NCBI RefSeq assembly: GCF_039524395.1
Contig: NZ_BAAAGO010000004.1
From: Micropruina glycogenica
GTDB taxonomy: Bacteria; Actinomycetota; Actinomycetes; Propionibacteriales; Propionibacteriaceae
Length of the DNA: 64,000 nt
Direction: 5' to 3' (one strand)
In this document: in pieces, positions 52,888 through 61,805 of the stretch
Layout: each line of letters starts with the position of its first letter
How positions within the stretch are numbered: position 1 is the stretch's first letter
Program-made: the position numbers and the translations under genes
Notes under the pieces: model-generated
What the model saw: the letters and a program-made list of their open reading frames with translations, nothing else
Database searches by the model: none
Told to the model about the DNA's origin: nothing

Positions 52888-54714
52888 TCAGCGGTCGAAG
52901 AGGGCGTTCAAGCGCTTCGTCGCCGTCGGCGAAGGCGTCCACTCCCGGTCGGTGCCCTCAATGCCGGTCGAGAAGTAGTACCGCCCCAGGCAGTTGCCGG
53001 TGAGCACCAGTGGGTCACCGAACCGGTTGTAGAGCACCAACTTCGGCGGCGGTTGCACGCGAAGCGGGCATGAAACTGCGGCGGGCTTGCCGCTGTGCTG
53101 CGCCAGGTCGGCGGCGACTAGACGCGCATCGTCGTCCGAAAGGGCCGTCTCTTTAGCCTGGGCTTCTCGTGACTCGTAACGGCAGAACCGTCCTGCGATC
53201 AGGTCGGCCGGGGCTGGGGCCATCACTGCGACAGGGCTGCTGCTCCACGGGCCGCATAGCGACCCGGTGCGAACCGACGTGCCTGTCTGAACGTTGCGCT
53301 GGTTGGCGATTTCGGCTCGGTACACGCTCATCGCCTCGTCGGCCCCGCCGCGCTCTTGATTCTGCAGCCCTACGACGTGGCACCCGTAGAGCTGCAGCAC
53401 CATCACGACCGGAGCCTGCCCGTCGGTCTCGGCCACCAGCAGAAAGTCGGGGCCCAGATTCGCTCGGCACGCGCGCGAGGTGGGTAGCACGGGCTGGCTG
53501 CGCACCACGTTCAGCACACGGGCGACGCCGTCACCGGTGAGGGCGTCCAGTGGCACCACCAGTTGCCCAGTGGATTCGCCGGTGGCGCAGAGCCGCAGCC
53601 TGGTGGCCGTAATCGGAATCTCGGCGGGAGCGTGTGAGGGCGTGAGCCCCTCGCAGTCAGGCGTCGGGTCTGGGGGCGGGGCAGTCGCGGTGGGGGACGG
53701 GCTGAATGGCTGCAGCCGCTGGGTCAGCAGCTTGAGCACGTCCAGAGCTTCGGGGCCGGGCTGCCAGAAGAGCTGTTCACCCTCGGGCATGAACGCGAAC
53801 CACTGGTCGCCCTCGACCCGCCAGAACACGATCGGGTCGCCGGCCGCGTCGGCCACGGTCAGCACCGCGCCGTCGAGACGCGAGTCGATGTTGCTCGCCC
53901 GCGAGGTGTTGGTCGCCAGATCGAGCGCCAAGGTGGCCAGTTCTTCGCTGGTCGCACGGGCCTCGGCCTGCAGGCGCTCATTCGAGTCGTACTGGCACAG
54001 CGTCGCCGCCGAGAGGGCGTCGGTGTGGGGCACCAACAGACCGGGCCGGTCGAACGGCAGGCAGCCGCGCGCGACCTCAGCGGGGGGAGTCGCGGTGCGC
54101 TGGGTGGTCCAGGCGGCCGTGACCAGCTTGAGCAACTGGGCCCAGCGTTGCGCCGTCTGTCGATCCTCGCTGGTGCAGGCGTTCGGCGTCGCCGCCTCGA
54201 GCGCCTGCGTGGACCCGTCGCCGAGGGTGAACACCAGCAGGTAGCGACGTTCGTATTTGCGGTCGCAGTCGGGGTCGGCCGACCGCTCGGCCGGCAGAGC
54301 CTGCACCTGGTCGTACAGAGCCGAGCCGTCCGTGGTCACCGCGTCGATCGGCGTGGTGAAGGTGGGGCCGTCGCTGCGCGGGCAGAGGCTCATCCGGGTG
54401 ACCTTCAGATTTCCGCGGGCCGCCAGAGTCTTCGCGCCGGTCAGGTCGTCGGTGCAGTCTGTGTTGACGGGCAGTGCGGGTTCGACGGACGACGTGGCGG
54501 CGGACGCGCCGGCGGGCACCGCCGTGCGGCCCCCCTGGCCGCCCAACAGCGGCCACAGCACCGCCGCCACCAGCCCAAGCGCGAGCAGCCCCGCCCCGGA
54601 TGCGCGCAGCCGGGCCGTCCGCCTCGCCCGGTCGCGCGCTGCGCCGGCCCAGCCGGACGGCTCCGGGGGCTCGGGTACGGCCTCATGCAGGGCCGATCGC
54701 AGGTCGTCGTTCAT
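52888..54714 (-). CDS. Membrane-anchored partner of the SigE-type sigma factor, duplicated domain
   Basis: A 608-residue protein with a basic cytoplasmic N-terminus (~45 residues), one membrane helix (L-L-A-L-G-L-V-A-A-V-L-W-P-L-L) and a large extracytoplasmic part. That part consists of two related ~240-residue halves: each begins T-R-(M/L)-x-L-C, has a P-(I/L)-D-A-(V/L)-T-x-D-G segment, then A-A-T-L-C-Q-Y-D-S or A-G-R-F-C-R-Y-E-S, and D-P-(I/L)-V. Shared Cys suggest disulfides. Coupled to the sigma gene (ATGA), so an anti-sigma or sensor role is likely though no classical anti-sigma domain is visible. Confidence 0.7.
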   Translation of the reverse strand: MNDDLRSALHEAVPEPPEPSGWAGAARDRARRTARLRASGAGLLALGLVAAVLWPLLGGQGGRTAVPAGASAATSSVEPALPVNTDCTDDLTGAKTLAARGNLKVTRMSLCPRSDGPTFTTPIDAVTTDGSALYDQVQALPAERSADPDCDRKYERRYLLVFTLGDGSTQALEAATPNACTSEDRQTAQRWAQLLKLVTAAWTTQRTATPPAEVARGCLPFDRPGLLVPHTDALSAATLCQYDSNERLQAEARATSEELATLALDLATNTSRASNIDSRLDGAVLTVADAAGDPIVFWRVEGDQWFAFMPEGEQLFWQPGPEALDVLKLLTQRLQPFSPSPTATAPPPDPTPDCEGLTPSHAPAEIPITATRLRLCATGESTGQLVVPLDALTGDGVARVLNVVRSQPVLPTSRACRANLGPDFLLVAETDGQAPVVMVLQLYGCHVVGLQNQERGGADEAMSVYRAEIANQRNVQTGTSVRTGSLCGPWSSSPVAVMAPAPADLIAGRFCRYESREAQAKETALSDDDARLVAADLAQHSGKPAAVSCPLRVQPPPKLVLYNRFGDPLVLTGNCLGRYYFSTGIEGTDREWTPSPTATKRLNALFDR

Positions 54715-55229
54715 CGCTCGCTCCCGTCGAGTAGGGGAGAGGTGCGCAGCTTGGCCAGGGCGCGCGAAAGGGTGCTCTTGATGGTGCCCACGCTCACGCC
54801 CAGCACCTGTGCGGCCTGCGCGCCGCTCAGATCGTCGAAGTAGGTGAGCACCACCACCGCCCGCTGTTGTCGCGGCAGGGCGGCCAGGGCCCGCCGAACG
54901 TCTTCGCGCAACGCCACGTCGGGGTCGGCGGACGGCCTGGTGTCGACCTCGCCGGGCAGTTCACCGGTCCAGCGGCGTCGCCACCACGACACGTAGGTGC
55001 GAAACATCGCTGTGCGTACGTAGGCCTCGAAGCCTGGGCCGACCCGGGTGAAGTGCGGGTAGGTCTTGGCAAGTGCGGTCTGCACCAGGTCTTCGGCTCG
55101 GTGCGCGTCGCCGGTGAGCAGCCAGGCGCTGCGCCAGAGCGCAGCGGAGCGCGCCGTGACGAAGGCGTCGAAACTCGCTGGCTGCTCGGGCGCTGACACC
55201 ATCACCTCCACCAGCATCGCTTCCTGCAC
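54711..55229 (-). CDS. SigE-family ECF sigma factor
   Basis: A 172-residue extracytoplasmic-function-like sigma factor. Region 2 has S-A-W-L-L-T-G-D-A-H-R-A-E-D-L-V-Q and Y-V-R-T-A-M-F-R-T-Y-V-S-W-W-R-R, region 4 has L-P-R-Q-Q-R-A-V-V-V-L-T-Y-F and V-S-V-G-T-I-K-S-T-L-S-R-A. This is the SigE/SigmaE70 group found in multiple copies in actinobacteria. The start may be 55229, 55217 or 55202. It overlaps the membrane-anchored partner gene. Confidence 0.92.
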   Translation of the reverse strand: MQEAMLVEVMVSAPEQPASFDAFVTARSAALWRSAWLLTGDAHRAEDLVQTALAKTYPHFTRVGPGFEAYVRTAMFRTYVSWWRRRWTGELPGEVDTRPSADPDVALREDVRRALAALPRQQRAVVVLTYFDDLSGAQAAQVLGVSVGTIKSTLSRALAKLRTSPLLDGSER

Positions 55230-55297
55230 GACCTAACAACCGGGTGACCCGCCCGTTTGGTTGCTCGGGCGGACGGTTCTTTCGTTCGGATGCTCCA

Positions 55298-56374
55298 TCA
55301 CTCGCCGTATCGGCTGACGACCTTCCACGTGGTGCTGGAATTGACGTTCGGGTCGAGGTTGACGTCGTCGGTCTCGATCACCTCACCCTTCTCGTTCTGC
55401 CACGTGACGGCCGTCGACGACGACACGTATTTAGTATTGCCCTGGCTGCTGGTCGGGTCTTCGACCGCGGTCACCCCACCGAGTTCGTTGCGCCACGCCT
55501 CTTGCGCCGAGACGCCCGGCCCGCCGGCGGGTGCGGGTGGCGGTGCCATCATCGCGTTGAACGCCGCCTGCGCATTGCCGGCCTGGGTGTTGCGCAGGTC
55601 GGCGGCGGCCTGGCCCACGCGGGCGATGCCGGCCTGTTCGGCCTGAAACGATGCCCACCGAGCCTGGGCGAACTGCTGGTCGAACGCCGCGGCGTTGTTC
55701 TGGCCGATCCGGTTCACCGCCGCGTTCCAGGCCGGGTTGGGCAGCGTGCCGTCGTTGATCGCCCACAGGGTGGCGCGCACGTCGTCGTAGCCGTTCGCGT
55801 TCGCGCTCAGCACCATCACCAGCAGGCCGTGGTTGGTGATCGTCGAGAACGCCGCCTGGTTGGTCACCGAGTAGTGAAACCCCACGATCTCGTAGCGTCG
55901 CGGCAACCCCTGCACCGGGGCGTCCACCACCGCGTAGAGACCGGTGTAGTCAACGCCGGGTGTGATCGACTCCGGCCCAACGTGAAAGCGCTGCGCCCAG
56001 TCGGGCAGCGGCTGAACCTCGAACCGGGTGGGTTGCCCGGCACCTTGGCCGAGAAGCTGCGGCAGCAGCGTGCCGAGCAGCCGGTCGGGTGACTCGGGCG
56101 GCAGATACGCCCGGCCGTGCCCGTTGGGCTGGCCGGGCGCACCGCCGGGCCAGGTGAAGTCGAAGCGTGGCCAGCCCTGAACCATCGCGTTCCGTTCGCC
56201 GTCGACGAGTTGGTACCAGTGATGCTCGGGCGACTCGTTGTTCAGGGCGTTCCAACTCACGTCGCCCTGCGCCGTCCAGCCCGGCGGGTGTCGCAAACCC
56301 AGCACCGGCAACCCGAGTTGCCGGTCTTGCAGAGCCCAACTCGTCCAGTTCGACGTGTCGACAGGTGTGGTCAT
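55298..56374 (-). CDS. Uncharacterised secreted-effector-like or surface protein (cysteine-free)
   Basis: A 358-residue protein I do not recognise. It begins T-T-P-V-D-T-S-N-W-T-S-W-A-L, is rich in Trp, Asn, Gln and Ala, has no Cys, no signal peptide and no membrane helix. Residues ~205-275 are Ala/Gln-rich helices (F-A-Q-A-R-W-A-S-F-Q-A-E-Q-A), followed by a Pro/Ala hinge and a polar C-terminus. The helix-hinge-tail layout, without signal peptide, recalls actinobacterial proteins exported or held at the membrane, but that is speculation. ATG 56374 has GAGGGGGA upstream. Confidence 0.65.
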   Translation of the reverse strand: MTTPVDTSNWTSWALQDRQLGLPVLGLRHPPGWTAQGDVSWNALNNESPEHHWYQLVDGERNAMVQGWPRFDFTWPGGAPGQPNGHGRAYLPPESPDRLLGTLLPQLLGQGAGQPTRFEVQPLPDWAQRFHVGPESITPGVDYTGLYAVVDAPVQGLPRRYEIVGFHYSVTNQAAFSTITNHGLLVMVLSANANGYDDVRATLWAINDGTLPNPAWNAAVNRIGQNNAAAFDQQFAQARWASFQAEQAGIARVGQAAADLRNTQAGNAQAAFNAMMAPPPAPAGGPGVSAQEAWRNELGGVTAVEDPTSSQGNTKYVSSSTAVTWQNEKGEVIETDDVNLDPNVNSSTTWKVVSRYGE

Positions 56375-56434
56375 GGCGTCCCCCTCGCTCGCAGCCAAGT
56401 GTGCGGCAGGCGGGCCGGTGGCGCCAGGGGGCGC

Positions 56435-56506
56435 CGAACTGCACCAGATTTTGAGGCCGTGTGCGCCTCACAAGCGTGCGTGCCCACCAAATGTGGTGCA
56501 GTTTCG
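56435..56506. terminator. Palindromic hairpin behind the SDR stop codon
   Basis: ACTGCACCA (56438-56446) and TGGTGCAGT (56494-56502) form the outer stem, extended by CGA/TCG with a one-base bulge. An inner GAGGC/GCCTC stem (56453-56457, 56465-56469) adds to it. It starts four bases after the stop of the SDR gene on the minus strand, so it is a probable terminator. Confidence 0.6.
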
Positions 56507-56510
56507 CGGG

Positions 56511-57182
56511 CTAGACGGGCCGAATCGTCAGGGTGTCGATCGAGGCGTTGGCCGGCGCGTCGAGGGCCAACCGGACGGTCGCGGCGACCGCTTCGGGCGA
56601 TAGGAACTCCTTGGGGTCGAACGATTCCCCCTCGAACTCTCGGACCGCGCGCTGCATGTCGGTCGCGGTGCGACCGGGGTGGATCGAGGTGACCTTGACC
56701 ACGCCGTTCTCTTCTGCACGCAGCGAGTCGGCCAGCGCCCGCAGCCCGAACTTGGACGCGGCATACGCGCTCCAGCCGGCCCTGGCGGTCAGGCCGGCAC
56801 CGGAGTTGATGAACACCACGTGACCGCTGGCCCGGCGAAGGGCTGGAAGCAAGAGCCGGGTCAGGTTCGCCGGCGCCACCAGGTTTACCGCGAGAACGTC
56901 ACGCCACACCTCGGGCCCCACGTCGGCGACGGCGCCCAACGGCGACCCGCCCGCCGAGTGCACGAGCACGTCCAGGGACTCCATGCCGGCCACCGCAGTC
57001 TCGACCGCGGTGTCATCGGTCAGTTCGCACACGAAGGGCTCAGCACTGGGCAACGTTGCCATGACGGCGTCGACCGCAGCCGAGTCGCGTCCGCCGATCA
57101 GCAGGTGGTGGTCGGGTGCCAGCGCCTCGGCGATGGCGCGCCCGATGCCGCGCGAGGCACCGGTGATCAGGGCGGTCTGCAT
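56511..57182 (-). CDS. SDR family oxidoreductase
   Basis: A 223-residue classical short-chain dehydrogenase: T-G-A-S-R-G-I-G (cofactor), N-x-A-G-like S-A-G-G, catalytic Ser in I-N-S-G-A-G and Y-A-A-S-K (Tyr-x3-Lys). The I-H-P-G-R-T-A-T-D-M segment closes the active site. NADPH is likely, given Arg after T-G-A-S. Substrate unknown. Unlike the SDR remnant at 50847, this gene is complete. Confidence 0.92.
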   Translation of the reverse strand: MQTALITGASRGIGRAIAEALAPDHHLLIGGRDSAAVDAVMATLPSAEPFVCELTDDTAVETAVAGMESLDVLVHSAGGSPLGAVADVGPEVWRDVLAVNLVAPANLTRLLLPALRRASGHVVFINSGAGLTARAGWSAYAASKFGLRALADSLRAEENGVVKVTSIHPGRTATDMQRAVREFEGESFDPKEFLSPEAVAATVRLALDAPANASIDTLTIRPV

Positions 57183-57211
57183 CTAGCCAGTCTGTCAGCC
57201 CGGCAAGGGCC

Positions 57212-58117
57212 TCAGGGCAGGAAGATGCCCACGCCCAGAGGAATCAGCCACAGCACCGCCAACGCCTGCAGCACGCGGTCGTTGAGCACGACGTCCTCGG
57301 GCTCGCCCGCATTGCCCGCGTCGATGTCCATCGCGTAGCGCAGCAGGGCCAGGGTGAACGGCACGATCGAGATGGTCGTCCAGGGCACCCCCCAGAGCTG
57401 TTCTTCACGGGCCTGCTCGAAGGTCCACAGGCTGTACGACATGATCACGATCGAACATGAGATCGCCCACACGAAGCGCAGGTAGCTGAGCGAGTACCGC
57501 TCCAGGGAGGCCCGGGTGCCGGCCTCGGAGCCGAGTTCCTTCATCTCTGAGTAGCGCTTGCCGGCCACCATGTACAGCGAGCCGAAACAGGCCACCAGCA
57601 GGAACCACTGCGACAGCTCGATGCCGGACGCCACGCCGCCGGCCACCGCACGCAGCAGAAAGCCGGCCGCCACCATCGCCAGGTCGATGATCGGCTGGTG
57701 CTTGAGGAACATCGAATAGCCGACCTGCAGCACCCAGTAGATCGCCAGCGTGATGCCGAGCAACGGCGCGACCCAGAAGCCGATGCCGAAACTGGCCGCC
57801 ATGGTCACCGCGGCCAGCACGATCGCCGGCGTGCTGCCAAGCTCGCCGGCCGCGATCGGCCGGAAGCGCTTCTTGGGGTGCAACCGGTCGGCCTCGACGT
57901 CGCGCACGTCGTTGATCAGGTAGATGGAAGCACTGATCAGCGAGAACGCCAGGAACGCCCACAGGGTGTTGACCAGCACCCGCGGGTCGAACAGGGCCCC
58001 GGCGGCCACCGGTGCGGCGAACACCAGAATGTTCTTCACCCACTGCTTGGGGCGCATCGCCCGCAGCCAGGCGGGCACCGGCGACTTCTTGGCTTGAACC
58101 AGCACGTTCTCGGACAT
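57212..58117 (-). CDS. UbiA-family prenyltransferase, decaprenyl-phosphate phosphoribosyltransferase-like
   Basis: A 301-residue polytopic protein with about eight or nine helices. The first Asp-rich motif is N-D-V-R-D-V-E-A-D, followed by H-P-K-K-R-F-R-P, both diagnostic of the DPPR synthase (Rv3806c) group within UbiA. It would join PRPP to decaprenyl phosphate as the first step toward arabinosyl donors. No other arabinan genes are in the window. ATG 58117 follows TAGCCT (58126-58131, minus strand) by eight bases. Confidence 0.85.
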   Translation of the reverse strand: MSENVLVQAKKSPVPAWLRAMRPKQWVKNILVFAAPVAAGALFDPRVLVNTLWAFLAFSLISASIYLINDVRDVEADRLHPKKRFRPIAAGELGSTPAIVLAAVTMAASFGIGFWVAPLLGITLAIYWVLQVGYSMFLKHQPIIDLAMVAAGFLLRAVAGGVASGIELSQWFLLVACFGSLYMVAGKRYSEMKELGSEAGTRASLERYSLSYLRFVWAISCSIVIMSYSLWTFEQAREEQLWGVPWTTISIVPFTLALLRYAMDIDAGNAGEPEDVVLNDRVLQALAVLWLIPLGVGIFLP

Positions 58118-58128
58118 CGTCCGAAAGG

Positions 58129-58773
58129 CTAGCCGACCCGGTCGGTGACCGGCGTCGCATCAGCCGGTGTCGGCTGCCACAGGCTCGTCCAGTCGACCCC
58201 GAGTTCGAGCAGCAGGGTGCGCAGCAACGGCAGCGACAACCCCACGACGTTGTGGTGGTCGCCCTCGATGCCCGCGACGAAGGGCCCGCCCAACCCGTCC
58301 ACGGTGAACGCGCCGGCCACCCACAGGGGCTCGCCGGTGGCCACGTAGGCGTCGATCTCGGTGTCGCTGATGTCGGCGAAATGCACGATCGTCGAGGCCA
58401 CACCCTCGGCCGCGCGCGCACCCTCGGCATCGGCGACGATCACCCGGTGCCCGGTGTGCAGCACCCCTGAGTGGCCGCGCATCGCCCGCCACCGGTGGAC
58501 GGCCGTGGACGCGTCCGCCGGTTTGCCCGCCGTCTGCCCGTCGAACTCGAGCAACGAGTCGCAGCCGATCACCAGCACCGGCTCGTCACTCGGCGCCAAC
58601 TCATCAGCCACCGTGCCCGCCTTGAGCCGGGCCAGCGTCAGGGTGAGCGCGGCCGCAGACTCGGCGCTCACGGCGTCCTCGTCGACCCCCGACACGATCG
58701 CCTCGGCAACCACCCCGGCCCGGCGCAGCACCTCGAGCCGGGCGGGGCTCGCCGAGGCGAGAACGACCCTCAT
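58129..58773 (-). CDS. maf: Maf-like nucleotide pyrophosphatase
   Basis: A 214-residue Maf protein: V-L-A-S-A-S-P-A-R-L-E-V-L-R (N-terminal S-x-S-x-x-R), G-C-D-S-L-L-E-F, K-P-A-D and I-E-G-D-H-H-N-V-V-G-L-S-L. It hydrolyses canonical or modified nucleoside triphosphates, preventing incorporation. The start overlaps the DUF937 gene stop by four bases, so the pair is co-translated. Confidence 0.92.
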   Translation of the reverse strand: MRVVLASASPARLEVLRRAGVVAEAIVSGVDEDAVSAESAAALTLTLARLKAGTVADELAPSDEPVLVIGCDSLLEFDGQTAGKPADASTAVHRWRAMRGHSGVLHTGHRVIVADAEGARAAEGVASTIVHFADISDTEIDAYVATGEPLWVAGAFTVDGLGGPFVAGIEGDHHNVVGLSLPLLRTLLLELGVDWTSLWQPTPADATPVTDRVG

Positions 58774-59546
58774 CGGCCGAACAGGCCGCCGAGAATGTCG
58801 CCCAGCCCGCCCTGGGGTTGCTGCTGCTCGCGGGAATCACGCGGGTCTTCGTCGACGGTCGGCATGGTGAGGCCACCGTCTGAGCCGGACGACTGGAACG
58901 GCCCGGAACCGCTCTCGGTGCTGGACGGCGGCTGCGACCACTGCCCGTCATCGTGGGTCTCGACCGGGGCCTGCTGGGCCTGCGGTGCCTGACCGGCGAG
59001 AATCTGGCCCAGGATGTCGCCGAAGCCGCCCCCGCCCGAACCTGACGGGGCCGCGCCGCCCGAGCCGCCGAACAGGCCGCCGAGAATCGGGCCGAGCAGG
59101 TCGCCCATGCCGCTGCCTTGGCTCTGTTGCTGGTTCGATGCGGCACCACCCATGCCCAGCTTCTTGGCGATGTAGGCCATCACGATGGGCGCCAGAATCG
59201 GCAGCAGTTTCTGCAGCAGTCCGTCGCTCACCGAGCTGGCCCGCAGCACCTGCACCTGGTCGGGCGAGTTGGCGAAGATGTGGTCGACGATGGCCTGGCC
59301 GTCACCGGTGTCGACCTCGTCGAGGTTCACCCCGCCGTCGAGAAACTGCGGGTCGCTGTGCTGCGTCAGAGCCTCAGCAAGGCTCACCGAACCCTGTGCA
59401 CTGTCGGTGACGTTGGCCTGCAGCCCGCCGAACAGTGCCGGCAGCGCCGTGCGCACGGCCTGTTCGGCCGTGGCCGGGTCCGTGCCGAGTTGGGCGGACA
59501 GTTGGTCCAGCGGCAGGTCGGCCAGAATGTCGTCGGCTGCGCTCAT
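58770..59546 (-). CDS. DUF937-domain protein
   Basis: A 258-residue protein. The first ~135 residues form the DUF937 helical domain (L-G-T-D-P-A-T-A-E-Q-A-V-R-T-A-L-P-A-L, H-I-F-A-N-S, L-L-P-I-L-A-P-I-V-M-A-Y). The rest is Gly/Gln/Ser-rich low complexity ending with G-G-L-G-D-I-L-G-G-L-F-G-R, a motif occurring three times in the tail. Function is unknown. The frame is open 13 codons further, but ATG 59546 has AAGGAGAG upstream. Confidence 0.85.
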   Translation of the reverse strand: MSAADDILADLPLDQLSAQLGTDPATAEQAVRTALPALFGGLQANVTDSAQGSVSLAEALTQHSDPQFLDGGVNLDEVDTGDGQAIVDHIFANSPDQVQVLRASSVSDGLLQKLLPILAPIVMAYIAKKLGMGGAASNQQQSQGSGMGDLLGPILGGLFGGSGGAAPSGSGGGGFGDILGQILAGQAPQAQQAPVETHDDGQWSQPPSSTESGSGPFQSSGSDGGLTMPTVDEDPRDSREQQQPQGGLGDILGGLFGR

Positions 59547-59638
59547 CACTCTCTCCTTGTCTCGACGGTCGTCGGCGGCCGTCACGGGTCATTGTGGTAC
59601 CAAGGCGGCCCTCGCGACAGGGCCCTAGGCTGTGCATC

Positions 59639-60412
59639 GTGCCCGACGAACCGCTGGTGGACGCCGCCCGACTCACCCGCGCTCTCACCGGCCCCGGCCG
59701 GGTGTTCACCCATGTTCGCTGTCTGCCCACAACCGGCTCGACCAATGCCGACCTGGCCGCCGAGGCCGTAGCGGGTGCGCCTTCGGGTTCGGTGCTGGTG
59801 GCCGATCATCAAAGCACCGGACGCGGCCGCTTCGATCGCCGGTGGGAGGCGCCGCCGGGTACCTCGGTGGCCGTTTCGGTGCTGCTGCGACCGACAGACC
59901 TGCCCTTGGAGCGCTGGCTCTGGCTACCGCTGGTCACCGGGGTCGCCGTCGCCGAGGCGTTACGCGTCGTTGCCGGCGTCGATGCGCTGGTCAAGTGGCC
60001 CAACGACGTGCTGATCGACGATCGCAAGGTGTGCGGGATCCTGTCCGAACGGGTCGACGACGCCGCCGTGATCGGCATGGGCATCAACACCACCCTGACC
60101 GATGAGCAACTGCCCGTGCCCACAGCCACCTCGCTGGCCCTGGAGGGCTCGACGGCCGACGTCACCGACGTGGTCGGCGAGGTGCTGCAGGCGCTCGAGC
60201 GGGCCTACCGGCGCTGGCTCGACGACGACGACTTGCGGTTCTGGTTCGCCCAGCGGTGCAGCACGGTGGGCCGTCGGGTGCGCGTGCAGCAGTCCGACAC
60301 CCAAGGCGTCGACGGGCTCGCGCTGGGTGTCGACGAGTGGGGTCGGCTGCTCGTGCACACGTCTCTGGGCGAACGCGCCTTCGCCGCGGGCGACGTGGTG
60401 CACCTGCGGTGA
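59639..60412 (+). CDS. birA: Biotin--[acetyl-CoA-carboxylase] ligase
   Basis: A 257-residue monofunctional ligase without the N-terminal DNA-binding domain. S-T-N-A-D-L-A, H-Q-S-T-G-R-G-R-F-D-R-R-W (biotinyl-AMP loop), K-W-P-N-D-V-L and G-I-L-S-E are present. It activates biotin and attaches it to the Lys in E-A-M-K-M of the carboxylase alpha subunit at 43.1-44.9 kb. GTG 59639 follows TAGGCT (59626-59631) by seven bases. Divergent from the DUF937 gene. Confidence 0.93.
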   Translation: MPDEPLVDAARLTRALTGPGRVFTHVRCLPTTGSTNADLAAEAVAGAPSGSVLVADHQSTGRGRFDRRWEAPPGTSVAVSVLLRPTDLPLERWLWLPLVTGVAVAEALRVVAGVDALVKWPNDVLIDDRKVCGILSERVDDAAVIGMGINTTLTDEQLPVPTATSLALEGSTADVTDVVGEVLQALERAYRRWLDDDDLRFWFAQRCSTVGRRVRVQQSDTQGVDGLALGVDEWGRLLVHTSLGERAFAAGDVVHLR

Positions 60413-60423
60413 CCGGAGGCGCC

Positions 60424-60584
60424 GCCACTTTGTGGTTGAAATGCTGGCTGCTGCAACCGCTGGTAGACCCGAGCGCCACTTTGTGGTTGAAATAGATACC
60501 CCTGGGGGGTAGTTATTTCAACCACAAGGTGGCCTCGAGGGCGAGCCGTGGCCGATCGCGCGATCATTTCCACCAGAAAGTGGC
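60424..60584. repeat. Nested palindromic element with four copies of a 19-base motif
   Basis: The motif GCCACTTTGTGGTTGAAAT occurs directly at 60424-60442 and 60475-60493, and inverted at 60515-60533 (one mismatch) and 60566-60584 (two mismatches). Copies 2 and 3 plus TACCCC/GGGGTA form one long hairpin; copies 1 and 4 can close an outer one. It starts 12 bases after birA and ends before the promoter of the DUF808 gene. It fills most of the 260-base gap and is neither R1 nor R2. Confidence 0.75.
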
Positions 60585-60672
60585 GCCGCAGTCGGGCAGA
60601 TGCTGAGCGGTTGGCGGGCCGCCCCGCCGGTAGCATGTGCGGATTCAGTTCGATCCGAAGGAGTGACGGCGC

Positions 60673-61650
60673 GTGAGCGGTGGATTCTTCGCCCTGCTGG
60701 ACGACATCGCGGCGATTGCCAAACTGGCCGCGGCCTCGCTGGACGACGTCGGCGCGGCCGCCGCCCGCGCCAGTGCCAAGGCGGCCGGTGTGGTGATCGA
60801 CGACACCGCGGTCACCCCGCGCTACGTGCACGGCTTCAACCCCGATCGCGAACTGCCCGTGATCAAGAAGATCGCCGTCGGTTCACTGCGCAACAAGTTG
60901 CTGATCATTCTTCCGGCCGCCCTGCTGCTCAGCCAGTTTCTGCCCTGGCTGCTCACCCCGATTCTGATGGTCGGCGGCACCTACCTGTGTTACGAGGGCG
61001 CCGAGAAGCTGTGGGAGAAGTTCGGCCCCGGGCACCACGCCGAGCCGTCGGTCGTGGTCGTCGGCGGCCCCGACGAGAAGGTGATGATCCGCGGCGCCAT
61101 TCGAACCGACCTGATTCTGTCTGCCGAAATCATGGTGATCGCCCTCAACGAGGTGGCGTCCGAGCCGCTGCTCAGCCGCGCGGCGACCCTGGTGATCGTG
61201 GCGCTGGCCATGACCCTGCTGGTGTACGGCGTGGTCGCCGCCATCGTGAAGATGGACGACATCGGCCTGCACCTGGCCACCGAACGCAAGGGCGCGCTGG
61301 CCGGGCTGGGCCGCGGGCTGGTGGCGGCGATGCCCAAGGTGCTGGTCGCATTGTCGAACGTGGGCATCATCGCGATGCTCTGGGTGGGCGGCCACATTCT
61401 GCTGGTCGGCCTCGACGACCTCGGCTGGCACCCGCTGTACGAACTCGTGCACCACGGCGAAGAGGCCATCGCACACGCGCTGCCGGGGTTCTTGGGCGAA
61501 GTGCTCGCCTGGCTGTTCAACACCGCCGTGTCGACAGTCATCGGCGTCATCGCCGGGGCGATCGTGGTGGCCGTGATGATGGTCGTACACCGGTTCACCC
61601 ATCGGGCCCACCGCGACGAGCACCAGTCGGAGCCGGACGCGGCGCACTGA
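60673..61650 (+). CDS. DUF808 family (YedI-like) membrane protein
   Basis: A 325-residue protein. S-G-G-F-F-A-L-L-D-D-I-A-A-I-A-K at the N-terminus and D-D-T-A-V-T-P-R-Y-V-H-G-F are hallmarks of DUF808. About seven membrane helices follow (first L-L-I-I-L-P-A-A-L-L-L, last I-A-G-A-I-V-V-A-V-M-M). Function unknown. GTG 60673 has GAAGGAG upstream and a likely -10 TAGCAT near 60632, so it has a conventional leader. Confidence 0.9.
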   Translation: MSGGFFALLDDIAAIAKLAAASLDDVGAAAARASAKAAGVVIDDTAVTPRYVHGFNPDRELPVIKKIAVGSLRNKLLIILPAALLLSQFLPWLLTPILMVGGTYLCYEGAEKLWEKFGPGHHAEPSVVVVGGPDEKVMIRGAIRTDLILSAEIMVIALNEVASEPLLSRAATLVIVALAMTLLVYGVVAAIVKMDDIGLHLATERKGALAGLGRGLVAAMPKVLVALSNVGIIAMLWVGGHILLVGLDDLGWHPLYELVHHGEEAIAHALPGFLGEVLAWLFNTAVSTVIGVIAGAIVVAVMMVVHRFTHRAHRDEHQSEPDAAH

Positions 61651-61688
61651 GCGCAGGTTGCGGAGCCGACCAGCGAACTCGCGCTCCC

Positions 61689-61714
61689 GTCATTCCGGCG
61701 GACGCCGGAATCTC
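61689..61714. repeat. R1 repeat
   Basis: Single standard copy (TTCCGGCGGACGCCGGAA core) in the 155-base gap between DUF808 and DinB genes. The remaining sequence holds the DinB promoter. Confidence 0.8.
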
Positions 61715-61805
61715 TCTGTTAGGTCGAGATATCGCTGCACCGCGGTCTTGAACCCTGAGCCCTGCCCCCGGGTGACCTGTCACCGCAGGCGACTACGGTG
61801 GCGCC

